Of a stretch of DNA of 64,000 bases, positions 8,943-16,441 are shown piece after piece. The notes beneath the pieces were generated by a model. It saw only the letters and a list, made by a program, of their open reading frames with translations, did not search any database and was not told the DNA's origin. Every line of letters begins with the position of its first letter. Position 1 is the stretch's first letter. The stretch comes from Zoogloeaceae bacterium (GTDB lineage: Bacteria > Pseudomonadota > Gammaproteobacteria > Burkholderiales > Rhodocyclaceae), in NCBI GenBank assembly GCA_024235595.1, contig JACKMC010000016.1:7228-71227 (forward strand), in the 5' to 3' direction. The translations under genes were made by a program, and so were the position numbers.

Positions 8943-9710
8943 TCAGCGCGAGGGCGCTGCGGGCCACTTCGACTCGGGCCGCATCATGTCGCGGAAGGCC
9001 GCCATCAGCCACGAACGCATGCCGATCACCAGGGTGTAGGGGCGGCGCTCGCCGGCGGGCAGTTTCTGGTCGGCGATATGCTGGTTGGCGAAGTCCTGGC
9101 CGATGCGGGCCAGTCGCTCGCGAAAGGAGTTGGCCAGGCCACGGCCGATCTGGCCGTGCACCACCATCAGCATCTCGGCCTCGCCGTCGAAGCCGCCGGC
9201 AAAGTAGTCGTCGAGCACCTCGTTGCGGAAGTAGTCCATCACCGGCCCCTGCGGCCGCCAGCGAAAGCCCTTGGCGACCCGCAGGTGATAGCGGTTGAGC
9301 GGGCGCAGGTCGATGATGCCGAGCCGGTCGAGGCGGGTGAGCTGCTGCACGCACTCGGCCTCGGAGATCGCGTAGGTCGACACGATCTGCCCGAAGCTCC
9401 ACTGGCTCATGCAGCAGATCGCCACCAGCAGCAACTTGCGGTCGGCCATCACCGCCTTTTCCTGCTCCAGCGTGAGCTCCAGCAGCAGCGGCTGGGTGTC
9501 GGCCACGCGGCGCGCGAGATCGGCGAAATCCATGTTGAGGGCGCGGCAGATTTCATCGACCCGCGACAGCGGCATGTCGCCGCTCGCCGAGAACATGCGC
9601 TTGACGCTGGACTCGGCCATGCCGAGCCGCTCGGCAAGCGCCGCATAGGTGATGCCGGCGGCCTTTAGCTCGGCCTTGAGGGCGGTAACGAGGTCGGAAG
9701 TCGTGCTCAT
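8943..9710 (-). CDS. XRE-family transcriptional regulator
   Basis: 255-residue predicted DNA-binding protein. A helix-turn-helix lies at ~residues 20-60 (ITYAALAERLGMAESSVKR), followed by a long C-terminal region with a winged-helix-like stretch (ECVQQLTRLDRLGIIDL) and no recognisable ligand domain. Start at the ATG at 9710; a longer open frame upstream covers the divergent promoter region. It diverges from the YiaA-like gene (186 bases) and precedes aas, so it may regulate the lipid-repair genes or itself. Target unknown. Confidence 0.7.
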   Translation of the reverse strand: MSTTSDLVTALKAELKAAGITYAALAERLGMAESSVKRMFSASGDMPLSRVDEICRALNMDFADLARRVADTQPLLLELTLEQEKAVMADRKLLLVAICCMSQWSFGQIVSTYAISEAECVQQLTRLDRLGIIDLRPLNRYHLRVAKGFRWRPQGPVMDYFRNEVLDDYFAGGFDGEAEMLMVVHGQIGRGLANSFRERLARIGQDFANQHIADQKLPAGERRPYTLVIGMRSWLMAAFRDMMRPESKWPAAPSR

Positions 9711-9896
9711 GTCGTGCGCATCGCGGGTTGAAAGTGTTGCCAGCGTAAGAGGACTGTGGCGCGCTGGCGAGCGAACTTCCTGCAGTATCGTCCAGCGATA
9801 CCAAAAGTTGAGTGCGATTCTACATCGACCCATCTGCTTGTACCGATCCCACCCGGCGATGAAGATGAGGCCGTCTTCAACCACCCGGAGCACCTC

Positions 9897-10355
9897 ATGG
9901 AAAACCTCATTCGACGCGACACCCGTGCCTGGCGCCTGCAGGTCTGGATCTCCTTCGCCCTGGCCCTCACGGTGTGCGGCAGCGGCCTTGCCTGGCTGCC
10001 CGGCGCCGACCTCGACCGCGCCTTCATGGTGATGGGCTACGTATTCTGCCTGTCCTCGGCGCTGGCGCTCTCCAAGTTCATCCGCGACAACCAGGACGCA
10101 CCCGCCGACACCCCGCTGTGGCGCCTCGTGGTGTGGGGCGGCTTCGTGCTGGCGATGGCCCTCACCGGCTGGGGCCTGTGGCGGATGCAGATCGGCCCCA
10201 ACTGGAAGGCCTACCTGATGGTGAGCTGGCTCTACCTGATCTCCAGCGCCTTCACCCTGGCCAAGACCCTGCGCGACGCCTACGAGGCAGACCGCGCGGA
10301 GGCCCACCGAAGCCGTGCGCGCACCGCAGGCGCCACCCACACCGCGCCCGATTGA
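9897..10355 (+). CDS. YiaA/YiaB-type inner membrane protein
   Basis: 152 residues with four predicted membrane helices arranged as two hairpins (VWISFALALTVCGSGLAWL, FMVMGYVFCLSSALALSKF, then a second similar pair). The duplicated two-helix layout with the conserved basic/aspartate end after each pair matches the YiaA/B family, whose function is unknown. ATG at 9897 is preceded by CGGAG (9886-9890). First gene of a rightward group with the next two ORFs, although a tandem repeat separates them. Confidence 0.7.
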   Translation: MENLIRRDTRAWRLQVWISFALALTVCGSGLAWLPGADLDRAFMVMGYVFCLSSALALSKFIRDNQDAPADTPLWRLVVWGGFVLAMALTGWGLWRMQIGPNWKAYLMVSWLYLISSAFTLAKTLRDAYEADRAEAHRSRARTAGATHTAPD

Positions 10356-10362
10356 CCCGCCG

Positions 10363-10448
10363 CCTCACCCGCCTCACCCCTCACCCCTCACCCCTCACCC
10401 CTCACCCCTCACCCCTCACCAATCACCAATCACCCCTCACCAATCACC
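10363..10448 (+). repeat. Heptamer tandem repeat (CTCACCC)n
   Basis: About ten units of a 7-base motif CTCACCC, the last ones changed to CTCACCAAT/CACCAAT variants, fill the space between the YiaA-like stop and the next gene. The tract ends about 18 bases before the ATG at 10467. One strand is almost pure C/A/T. Such short tandem arrays vary in copy number between strains. Confidence 0.85.
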
Positions 10449-10466
10449 GCCTCAAAAGGAGCCATC

Positions 10467-10901
10467 ATGACCACCCACACCCGTCGCCAGATGCTCAGGC
10501 TGCTGGCCTTCTCACCGCTCGCCGTGGTGCTCGGCGCCCGCGCCCACGGCGGCGCCTCCGAGGCCAGCGCCGCCTCCAGCCTGTCGCTGGCGCTGCCGGT
10601 CGCCGCCTCGCTGACTGCCCCGGTGATGATTCTCTCGGCCGGCGCGGTGCTCACCGTGACCGCGGTCGAAGCCTCGGCCCACAGCACCGCGTGGGTGCTC
10701 GAGCGTGCCTCCGATGGCGCCAGCGCAGTGGTCGAATTCAGTGCCGGGACGATCGCCGCCTCGGTGGTGGCGGCCGGCACCGTGGTGAGCGTCACCGCGC
10801 TGGCAGCCGGCTGGCTGCTCTCGGCGGCCGGCGAGGCGCTGTGCCTGATCCCCAACGCACTCGGCGAATCGCTGCTCTACGACGAGAGGATCACGCGATG
10901 A
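10467..10901 (+). CDS. Hypothetical alanine-rich exported/membrane protein
   Basis: 144 residues, unrecognised family. N-terminus MTTHTRRQMLRLLAFSPLAVVL resembles a Tat-like signal (RR followed by a hydrophobic run), then two long Ala/Val/Ser-rich hydrophobic stretches (~residues 38-70 and 88-118), which suggests a membrane-associated protein. AAAAGGA sits about 9 bases before the ATG. The stop overlaps the start of the DUF2145 gene (ATGA), so the two are translationally coupled and probably act together. Confidence 0.6.
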   Translation: MTTHTRRQMLRLLAFSPLAVVLGARAHGGASEASAASSLSLALPVAASLTAPVMILSAGAVLTVTAVEASAHSTAWVLERASDGASAVVEFSAGTIAASVVAAGTVVSVTALAAGWLLSAAGEALCLIPNALGESLLYDERITR

Positions 10902-11794
10902 AAGCCGCCCTGCTGCTTGCCGCCCTGCTCATCATTTCGCCGCTCGGCCGCGCCGGCCAGGACTGCGAGGCCCGCAAGCCCGGCGCCGGGGAGCTGCGCC
11001 AAAGCCTGGAACTCGCCGCTGCCACGGCACTGGCGCTCGAGCGCAGCGGCGCCCGGGTGGTGATCCTGGCCCGCGCCGGCCAGGACCTCGAGGAATACCG
11101 GCTGCGCTACTCGCACCTGGGGATCGCCTATCGCGACGGCGCAGCGCTGGGAGGACGCGGCGTCTGGCGGGTAGTGCACAAACTGAACGAGTGCGGCAGC
11201 GACCGCGGCGACCTCTATCGACAAGGGCTCGCGGAGTTCTTCAGCGACGGCCTGTTCCGCTACCAGGCCGGCGTGGTGGTCCTCGCGCCCGAGGTGCAGT
11301 CGGCCATGCATACGGCGCTTGGCGACAACACCCGACTGGCCCGGCTGCACCAGCCGCGTTACAACATGCTGGCCTACCCCTGGAGCACCGAGTACCAGCA
11401 GAGCAACCAGTGGGCCATCGAGACCATGGCGATGCTGCTCGAGCCCGGCGTGGCTGATCGCGAGCGTGCCCAGGCCTGGCTCAGGCTGCGCGCCTACCGT
11501 CCGACCACGCTGCACATTCCGGCCATCAAGCGGCTCGGCGCGCGCATCGGCACCGCCCACATCGCCTTCGACGACCAGCCCTTCGAGCGGCGCATGAGCG
11601 GGCGCATCGATACGGTCACGGTCGATTCGGTGTTCGAGTGGCTGAGCCGCAGCGGCCTCGGCAGCACGGTGCAAGTAATCGATGCGACCCCCGCCGCAGC
11701 GCCCGCCCGCAGCTACCGCTTCAGCGACCCGCCGCCGCCGGCGCCAGCGGTGACGCGAGGCGCGCAGCTCGCCCAGGGCGGTGGCGTTCGCTAG
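10898..11794 (+). CDS. DUF2145 family exported protein
   Basis: 298 residues with a signal peptide (cleavage likely after GRAGQ, ~residue 20) and a mature domain recognisable as DUF2145: RSGARVVILARAGQD, YSHLGIAYRD, WRVVHKLNECGSD, YNMLAYPWSTEYQQSNQW. The pattern of a conserved His, Cys and Asn/Gln residues hints at a papain-like hydrolase fold, which is inference. The last ~40 residues are Pro/Ala-rich and disordered. Coupled by ATGA to the preceding hypothetical gene. Confidence 0.7.
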   Translation: MKAALLLAALLIISPLGRAGQDCEARKPGAGELRQSLELAAATALALERSGARVVILARAGQDLEEYRLRYSHLGIAYRDGAALGGRGVWRVVHKLNECGSDRGDLYRQGLAEFFSDGLFRYQAGVVVLAPEVQSAMHTALGDNTRLARLHQPRYNMLAYPWSTEYQQSNQWAIETMAMLLEPGVADRERAQAWLRLRAYRPTTLHIPAIKRLGARIGTAHIAFDDQPFERRMSGRIDTVTVDSVFEWLSRSGLGSTVQVIDATPAAAPARSYRFSDPPPPAPAVTRGAQLAQGGGVR

Positions 11795-11902
11795 CGCCGC
11801 CGTGTCTCCTTTTTTCCGACACGATGTTTCGCAAATTCTTACCTTGCGAAAGCCGCGAGCCCCGCCTAAAGTGGAATCTCAGATCAACGCAAAGGAGCAT
11901 GG

Positions 11903-12034
11903 ATGACACGTTTCGTATCGGCTCTGCTTGCCGCCCTGCTTTCGATTGCCAGTGTTAACGCCCTGGCTTGTTCGGGGGACAAGGCCAAGGATGATCGTGG
12001 CGGCATGAGTACGCCGAGCAAGCCTTCTACCTAG
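11903..12034 (+). CDS. Small exported protein, 43 residues
   Basis: Short ORF with a strong AAGGAG five bases before the ATG. It encodes a typical signal peptide (MTRFVSALLAALLSIASVNALA) and a mature part of about 21 residues beginning CSGDKAKDD and ending TPSKPST. The ALA-C junction would allow signal peptidase I cleavage leaving an N-terminal Cys; it is not a canonical lipobox. A terminator hairpin follows 34 bases later, so it looks like a complete monocistronic gene. Function unknown. Confidence 0.6.
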   Translation: MTRFVSALLAALLSIASVNALACSGDKAKDDRGGMSTPSKPST

Positions 12035-12067
12035 TAGTCGCAGTCTCAACTCATCCAACCCAAACAG

Positions 12068-12099
12068 GCGGGTCGGCATTGCCGGCCCGCTTCGCTTTT
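12068..12099 (+). terminator. Rho-independent terminator
   Basis: Stem GCGGGTCGGC (12068-12077) / GCCGGCCCGC (12081-12090) with one G-T pair and a 3-base loop, followed by TTCGCTTTT. It lies between the small exported protein gene and the convergent lipoprotein gene, and would end the rightward transcript. Confidence 0.7.
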
Positions 12100-12114
12100 G
12101 CCCCGCCGCGAGAG

Positions 12115-12684
12115 CTATTTGAGACGGGCCGAGCGAGCGAGCTTCTCGGCCGCGGCGATCTCACTGGGGAAGAAATGCAGGCGCGGAGCGGAAAACACGA
12201 TGGCGGTGAGCTCCCTGCCGCGCACCGCCGCCCAGCCGACCCCCGACAGGCGCACATCGTCGCTCTTGCGCAGCCGCGTGAACTCGAAGCGGAAACCCTC
12301 GGCATCCAGGAAGGCGTCCGGAGCGAGGCGATCGAGCTTGAAGGTCGAGCCGTCCTGGGTATAGAGATTCTCGAACAGGCTGACGATCTCGTGGGCCTGC
12401 ATGCCGGCGCGAAAGATCATCGGCTTTTCCTTGTCGCGGGCCGGCGCGATCGGCTTGCCGTCCTGCACGGCGACGAAGAACTGCAGCGCATCGACGGTGA
12501 TGCCTTCGCGCGTCCAGGTCGGGATGGGGCCGGCGATGCCGCCCTCGAAGCGGTTCCAGGGCTCCTCAACGCGCACCGACAGGCGTTCGGCAACCACTGC
12601 CTCGCCGCTGCCCACCACCGCCACGTTCGAGCATGCCGCCAGCAGCAGCGCGCAACCGAGCAACACCACACGACTCGTTTTCAT
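12115..12684 (-). CDS. Putative lipoprotein
   Basis: 189-residue lipoprotein: MKTSRVVLLGCALLLAAC gives a lipobox LAAC with acylated Cys18. The mature domain is soluble with no domain I can name; it contains EEPWNRFEG and VDALQFFVAVQDGKPI. Its ATG overlaps the stop of the M48 protease gene (ATGA 12681-12684). As the third gene of the 14578-12115 operon it probably functions with the protease in the envelope. Confidence 0.6.
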   Translation of the reverse strand: MKTSRVVLLGCALLLAACSNVAVVGSGEAVVAERLSVRVEEPWNRFEGGIAGPIPTWTREGITVDALQFFVAVQDGKPIAPARDKEKPMIFRAGMQAHEIVSLFENLYTQDGSTFKLDRLAPDAFLDAEGFRFEFTRLRKSDDVRLSGVGWAAVRGRELTAIVFSAPRLHFFPSEIAAAEKLARSARLK

Positions 12685-13841
12685 GAGCTCTGCAATCCCT
12701 TGATATAAGTCCTGATCATTTCGACGTCGGGCCCGTTGGGGGCAAGATCGAGGTAGCGACGATAGGCCTCGGCGGCACGGCCGCGCAGGCCGGCGTTTTG
12801 CAGGCACAGCCCCAGCGAGCGATGGGCCGCGGCCGGGGCATCGGCCAGCGTGGCAGCCTTTTCGAAATCGGCGATGGCGCGCGTGAGGTCGCCTTCACCG
12901 CCACGCAGCCGACAGGCCTCGCCCCGCGCGAAGAGCAGTCGCCCGGTCTCGCCGTCACGGCCGATCAGCCGCGCCAGCAGCACCAGCGTCTCGTCGAACT
13001 GGCCGCGATTGAGTTCGTCCTCGAGCAAGCCCAGCAGATGCGGGTCGAGGCGCGCCCGCCAGGCGTCGACGCCGGTTTCGCCGCCGCGCCCGCCGGCCAG
13101 CTCGGTGAGCGTCTTTTCGCGCTCGCCCGGATCGGGATGGGTGGCGAAGAGCACGCTCCTGGTCGCCGGATCCTCGCCCGAGGCCATCGCCTCGGCGCGC
13201 AGGTTGGCCCATACCCGCGCCGCCTCGCGCGGATCGTAGCCGGCCTTGCTCATGAGGATGATGCCGATGCGGTCGGCGTCGCGCTCCTGGTCGCGGCTAA
13301 AGCCCAGCTGCCCCGCCAGCAGCGCGAGCTGGGCAATCGCGCCGGCTCCGCCCAGGGCGATGTTGAGCACCATGCCGAAGGCCGAGCGCGACTGCGCATC
13401 GCGCAGCCTCTCCACCGTGTGGCGCTGCAGGTAATGACCGATCTCGTGGCCGACCACCGAGGCGAGTTGGGCCTCGTTGTCGACCCGCAGCAGCAGCCCC
13501 GACCACACCTGCATCATGCCGTTGGGCGCCATGCTGGCATTGAACCAGGGGGTGCGCAGCGCATAGACGCGGATGTCCGGGCAGTGCTCCGCGCCGAGCC
13601 GGCAGGCAATGCCCTGCAGATAGTCGTGGAGGACCGCGTCGCCGATCCTGAAGGGGCTGCGGCGCAGGCGCTTCTCCTCGCGATCCATGAGGGCCCACAG
13701 CCCGCCCTCGTCGGTGTCGAGCGCCGGCCGCACGAAGCGCGGTGGCGCCAGCCACTCGCCGGCCTGGGCCAGCGCCCCGCCACCGGCCAGCAGCGCACAC
13801 TGGGCGCAGCCGAAAGTCAGCGCGGTGCGACGGTCGATCAC
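12681..13841 (-). CDS. M48-family zinc metalloprotease with C-terminal TPR
   Basis: 386 residues. Zinc motif HEIGH (His132, Glu133, His136) and downstream third-ligand motif DQERDAD (Glu186) match M48 peptidases of the BepA/LoiP type, periplasmic quality-control proteases. N-terminus has a twin-arginine-like DRRTALTFG signal. Residues ~290-380 hold TPR-like helices (AHRSLGLCLQNAGLRGRAAE), as in BepA. The start is GTG at 13841, sharing GTGA with the stop of the upstream gene; the longer in-frame ORF runs inside that gene. Probable role: degradation of misassembled envelope proteins. Confidence 0.8.
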   Translation of the reverse strand: MIDRRTALTFGCAQCALLAGGGALAQAGEWLAPPRFVRPALDTDEGGLWALMDREEKRLRRSPFRIGDAVLHDYLQGIACRLGAEHCPDIRVYALRTPWFNASMAPNGMMQVWSGLLLRVDNEAQLASVVGHEIGHYLQRHTVERLRDAQSRSAFGMVLNIALGGAGAIAQLALLAGQLGFSRDQERDADRIGIILMSKAGYDPREAARVWANLRAEAMASGEDPATRSVLFATHPDPGEREKTLTELAGGRGGETGVDAWRARLDPHLLGLLEDELNRGQFDETLVLLARLIGRDGETGRLLFARGEACRLRGGEGDLTRAIADFEKAATLADAPAAAHRSLGLCLQNAGLRGRAAEAYRRYLDLAPNGPDVEMIRTYIKGLQSS

Positions 13842-14578
13842 GGCAGCGCCACCCGCGGGAAGCCGCGCAGCAGCGCCTCGACGGTCTCGCCGGCCGGCTT
13901 CGCCTCGCGCAGGTCGCCGGTGCCGCGTGCCAGGTGGTTGAACCACACCACGCGCCCGGTGCGCAGGTCGACCAGGGTCGCATAGGCGATCTGGATGCCG
14001 CCCGAAACGCCAACCCCGAGCATCGCCAGCGCCACCATCGCCGCCTTGCGGCCGCCGCTGGCGTAGCTGTCGCGCACCCAGGTAAACAAGGCATAGTCCG
14101 AACCCGAGCTGGCCTGCAGGTCGGCAAAGCTGTTGCCGAAACTCCAGTCGAGCACGCCGTTCTTGGTGGGCAGGGCCCATACGCCGCCCAGCCCGTGATG
14201 CAGCGCGATCGACTCCGCCACCGCGGCATGCAGGGACAGCGCCTCGGCATGGGCATCGGCCTGGTCTTCGCCGAGATGGGTGATCGAAACGTTCAGGCGG
14301 CCACCGAAAGCGCTGAGCGCAGTGGTCATGTGCTGGCGGGCCGCAGCCGTCCAGTCGGCCTTGGGCTCGGCCACCCCGCCCGCGCCAAGCTCGAACAGCT
14401 CCACATCGAGCGGAATCACCAGCAAGCGGGCGGTTGGCTGCAGGGTGCTGAAGCCGGGCGCCAGAAACTTGTCGGCGGCGCTGGCCGCCGGCCCTGCGAG
14501 CAGCAGCATCACCGCCAGCGCGATGCCTGTCAGGCAGCGCATATACCCAAGATGAAGACCTGAAAGACGCTCGATCAC
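13838..14578 (-). CDS. Exported protein of unknown family
   Basis: 246 residues. GTG start at 14578 with GGGAGAAG 6-8 bases upstream; an internal ATG at 14542 is the alternative. A signal peptide (CLTGIALAVMLLLAGPAASA) ends around residue 34. The mature domain has LVIPLDVELFELGAGG and a second hydrophobic stretch (AMVALAMLGVGVSGG) flanked by ATLVDLRTGRVVWFN, a pattern reminiscent of CsgG-like or GNA1162-type lipoprotein assembly proteins, but not enough to assign. First gene of the operon with the M48 protease and lipoprotein. Confidence 0.6.
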   Translation of the reverse strand: MIERLSGLHLGYMRCLTGIALAVMLLLAGPAASAADKFLAPGFSTLQPTARLLVIPLDVELFELGAGGVAEPKADWTAAARQHMTTALSAFGGRLNVSITHLGEDQADAHAEALSLHAAVAESIALHHGLGGVWALPTKNGVLDWSFGNSFADLQASSGSDYALFTWVRDSYASGGRKAAMVALAMLGVGVSGGIQIAYATLVDLRTGRVVWFNHLARGTGDLREAKPAGETVEALLRGFPRVALP

Positions 14579-14751
14579 GCTCTTCTCCCGATCAGTGTTC
14601 GCCCTGCGCTGCTCGCAGATTAGCAGTCAATTATGAAGTTGCGCGGTGCCGGCGCGGATTTCTTTGCGCGCCTGAGCCGCCCGCAATGCGGATCACCGCA
14701 GGGCGCAGCGCGGCCTATACTGGCGCAGCCGAATGTCCACGGAGCGCGCAG

Positions 14752-16404
14752 ATGACTGGAGTCGATGGGGCGACGTCACGAAAGCTGAGGCATTTCCGGC
14801 AGATCCTGCTGTGGCCGCTGCAGCTCATGCCGCTGCGCGCAGACAGCCAGATCCAGAACCACTGGGAGGTGCTTGAACAGCCGGCGCCGGACAACCCCTG
14901 GCGCGAGGTGGATGACGAGTTCACCGACGACCCGGCCGGCTTCCAGCCCCGGCACTACAGCGAGTTCGTGAACTTCCTGCCGCATGTGCAGCGCTTCCTC
15001 TACGGCGAAGGCAGGGCGCGCGGCGCGAATCCGGGCAAGTCCCCGATCCGGGTGTTTCGCCGCCGCGACATCGCAAGGCTGCGCTGCACCTACCCCGACC
15101 CGGCGATGGCGCCGCGCGAGTTCGAGATCGCCCACATCGATCTCTACTTTTTCTACGACCTCGACGTGGTGGTGCTGACGGTGGAGATCCAGGCCAGCGA
15201 CATCCCGCTCGACTGCGCCCAGGAGACCCTGTTCCGGCTTGGCCGTGCCTATCCGATCTACTGGGAGCCCAATGGCGACGGCGGGCATTGCCTGAAGCGC
15301 ACCGAATGGCTGTCGGCCGCGGGCGAGGTGCTGGCGAGCTCCGACTACGAACTGCAGGCCCGGTTTCTCGCCCATGTCAGCCAGTACCGTGCCCCGACCC
15401 TGGCCGCGCACTGGGATTTCCTGCTGCGGCCGATGGTCCAGCACCACTCGGATGACTCTGGGCCGCTGCGCTACCGCCAGCTCGAATATCACCGCATGCC
15501 GGTGATGGCCTACCTGGCGCTGGAGGACGACCCGCGAACACTGGCGCACTCGGATTTCGTGCGCCTCGCGCTGGTGACCCCGCCCGGCCCACCTGGCAAG
15601 ATGCCTTTCGCGGTGAACGACTTCGAGCGACGCCACTGCTACGACCGTTTCTGGGTGAGCTCGCCGGAGGGTCCGCCGGGCGCCCGCTACCTGAGCTGCG
15701 GCGAGGCCTTCGTGCTGGTCGGCAGCGGCCGCGAACCCTACTTCTACACCCCGGGCGGCAGCCTGCTGGAGCACTTCCGCCACCAGTACTTCCTGCTGTT
15801 CCTGCTTCCGCACCTGCACAAGGCGGCCCTGCTGATGGTGGCCGACCGCCTCGGCTACGCCCTCAAGCGCCTGGACATCCACAATCCCGATTCGGTCAAG
15901 CGCTTCAAGCGCGAGATCCGCCAGATGCGGGAGATCTTCCTGCGCTTCACCCACCGCTACTGGTTTCATCACATCTCCGACCAGGCCTTGTCGAAGGACT
16001 TGTTCCGCATGGAAAAGGATTTCCTGGGCACCGAGGAGCTCTACAACGAGGTGCGCGAACGCATCGAGGACATGTCCGAATATCTCGAGTCGGACTCGCT
16101 GCGCCGCCAGGCCAACACCGTCGTGCGCCTCACCGTCGTCACGGCCTTCGGCCTCATCGGCACTACCGTCACCGGCTACTTCGGCATGAACATCCTCGGC
16201 CTCGATGGGCTGAGCGCCCCCGTGAGGCTGCTCTACTTCGCGGCGGTATTCGCCGGCATGGCCTGGCTGACCTTCTACACGGTGATGAAGTCCAAGGGCC
16301 TCTCGGACTTTCTCGATGCGCTGTCCGACGAGCGCGAGACGGTGGGCCGCAAGGCGCAAGCCTTCTGGCGCGTGTGGCGGGGCAGGAAACCAGGCCCCTG
16401 GTGA
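14752..16404 (+). CDS. CorA-like divalent metal transporter with long N-terminal domain
   Basis: 550 residues. The C-terminus shows the CorA signature GYFGMN at about residue 479, then a final hydrophobic segment (LLYFAAVFAGMAWLTFYTV); a first helix (VVRLTVVTAFGLIGTTVTGYF) carries the motif at its end. Upstream is a helical region with KRFKREIRQMREIFLRF and DMSEYLESDSLRRQ, as in the CorA stalk. The ~350-residue N-terminal cytoplasmic domain is larger than usual and I do not recognise it. ATG at 14752 has GGAG 7 bases upstream. Substrate (Mg2+, Co2+, Zn2+ or other) cannot be read from sequence. Confidence 0.65.
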   Translation: MTGVDGATSRKLRHFRQILLWPLQLMPLRADSQIQNHWEVLEQPAPDNPWREVDDEFTDDPAGFQPRHYSEFVNFLPHVQRFLYGEGRARGANPGKSPIRVFRRRDIARLRCTYPDPAMAPREFEIAHIDLYFFYDLDVVVLTVEIQASDIPLDCAQETLFRLGRAYPIYWEPNGDGGHCLKRTEWLSAAGEVLASSDYELQARFLAHVSQYRAPTLAAHWDFLLRPMVQHHSDDSGPLRYRQLEYHRMPVMAYLALEDDPRTLAHSDFVRLALVTPPGPPGKMPFAVNDFERRHCYDRFWVSSPEGPPGARYLSCGEAFVLVGSGREPYFYTPGGSLLEHFRHQYFLLFLLPHLHKAALLMVADRLGYALKRLDIHNPDSVKRFKREIRQMREIFLRFTHRYWFHHISDQALSKDLFRMEKDFLGTEELYNEVRERIEDMSEYLESDSLRRQANTVVRLTVVTAFGLIGTTVTGYFGMNILGLDGLSAPVRLLYFAAVFAGMAWLTFYTVMKSKGLSDFLDALSDERETVGRKAQAFWRVWRGRKPGPW

Positions 16405-16441
16405 GCGGTCGCAGCGAGCGCCCCACCGGCGAGCTACCGGA

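Noticed and set aside
6428..9298. 956-codon plus-strand frame
   Set aside because: Antisense to aas; high GC gives long open frames opposite real genes. His/Arg/Gln-rich translation without domains.
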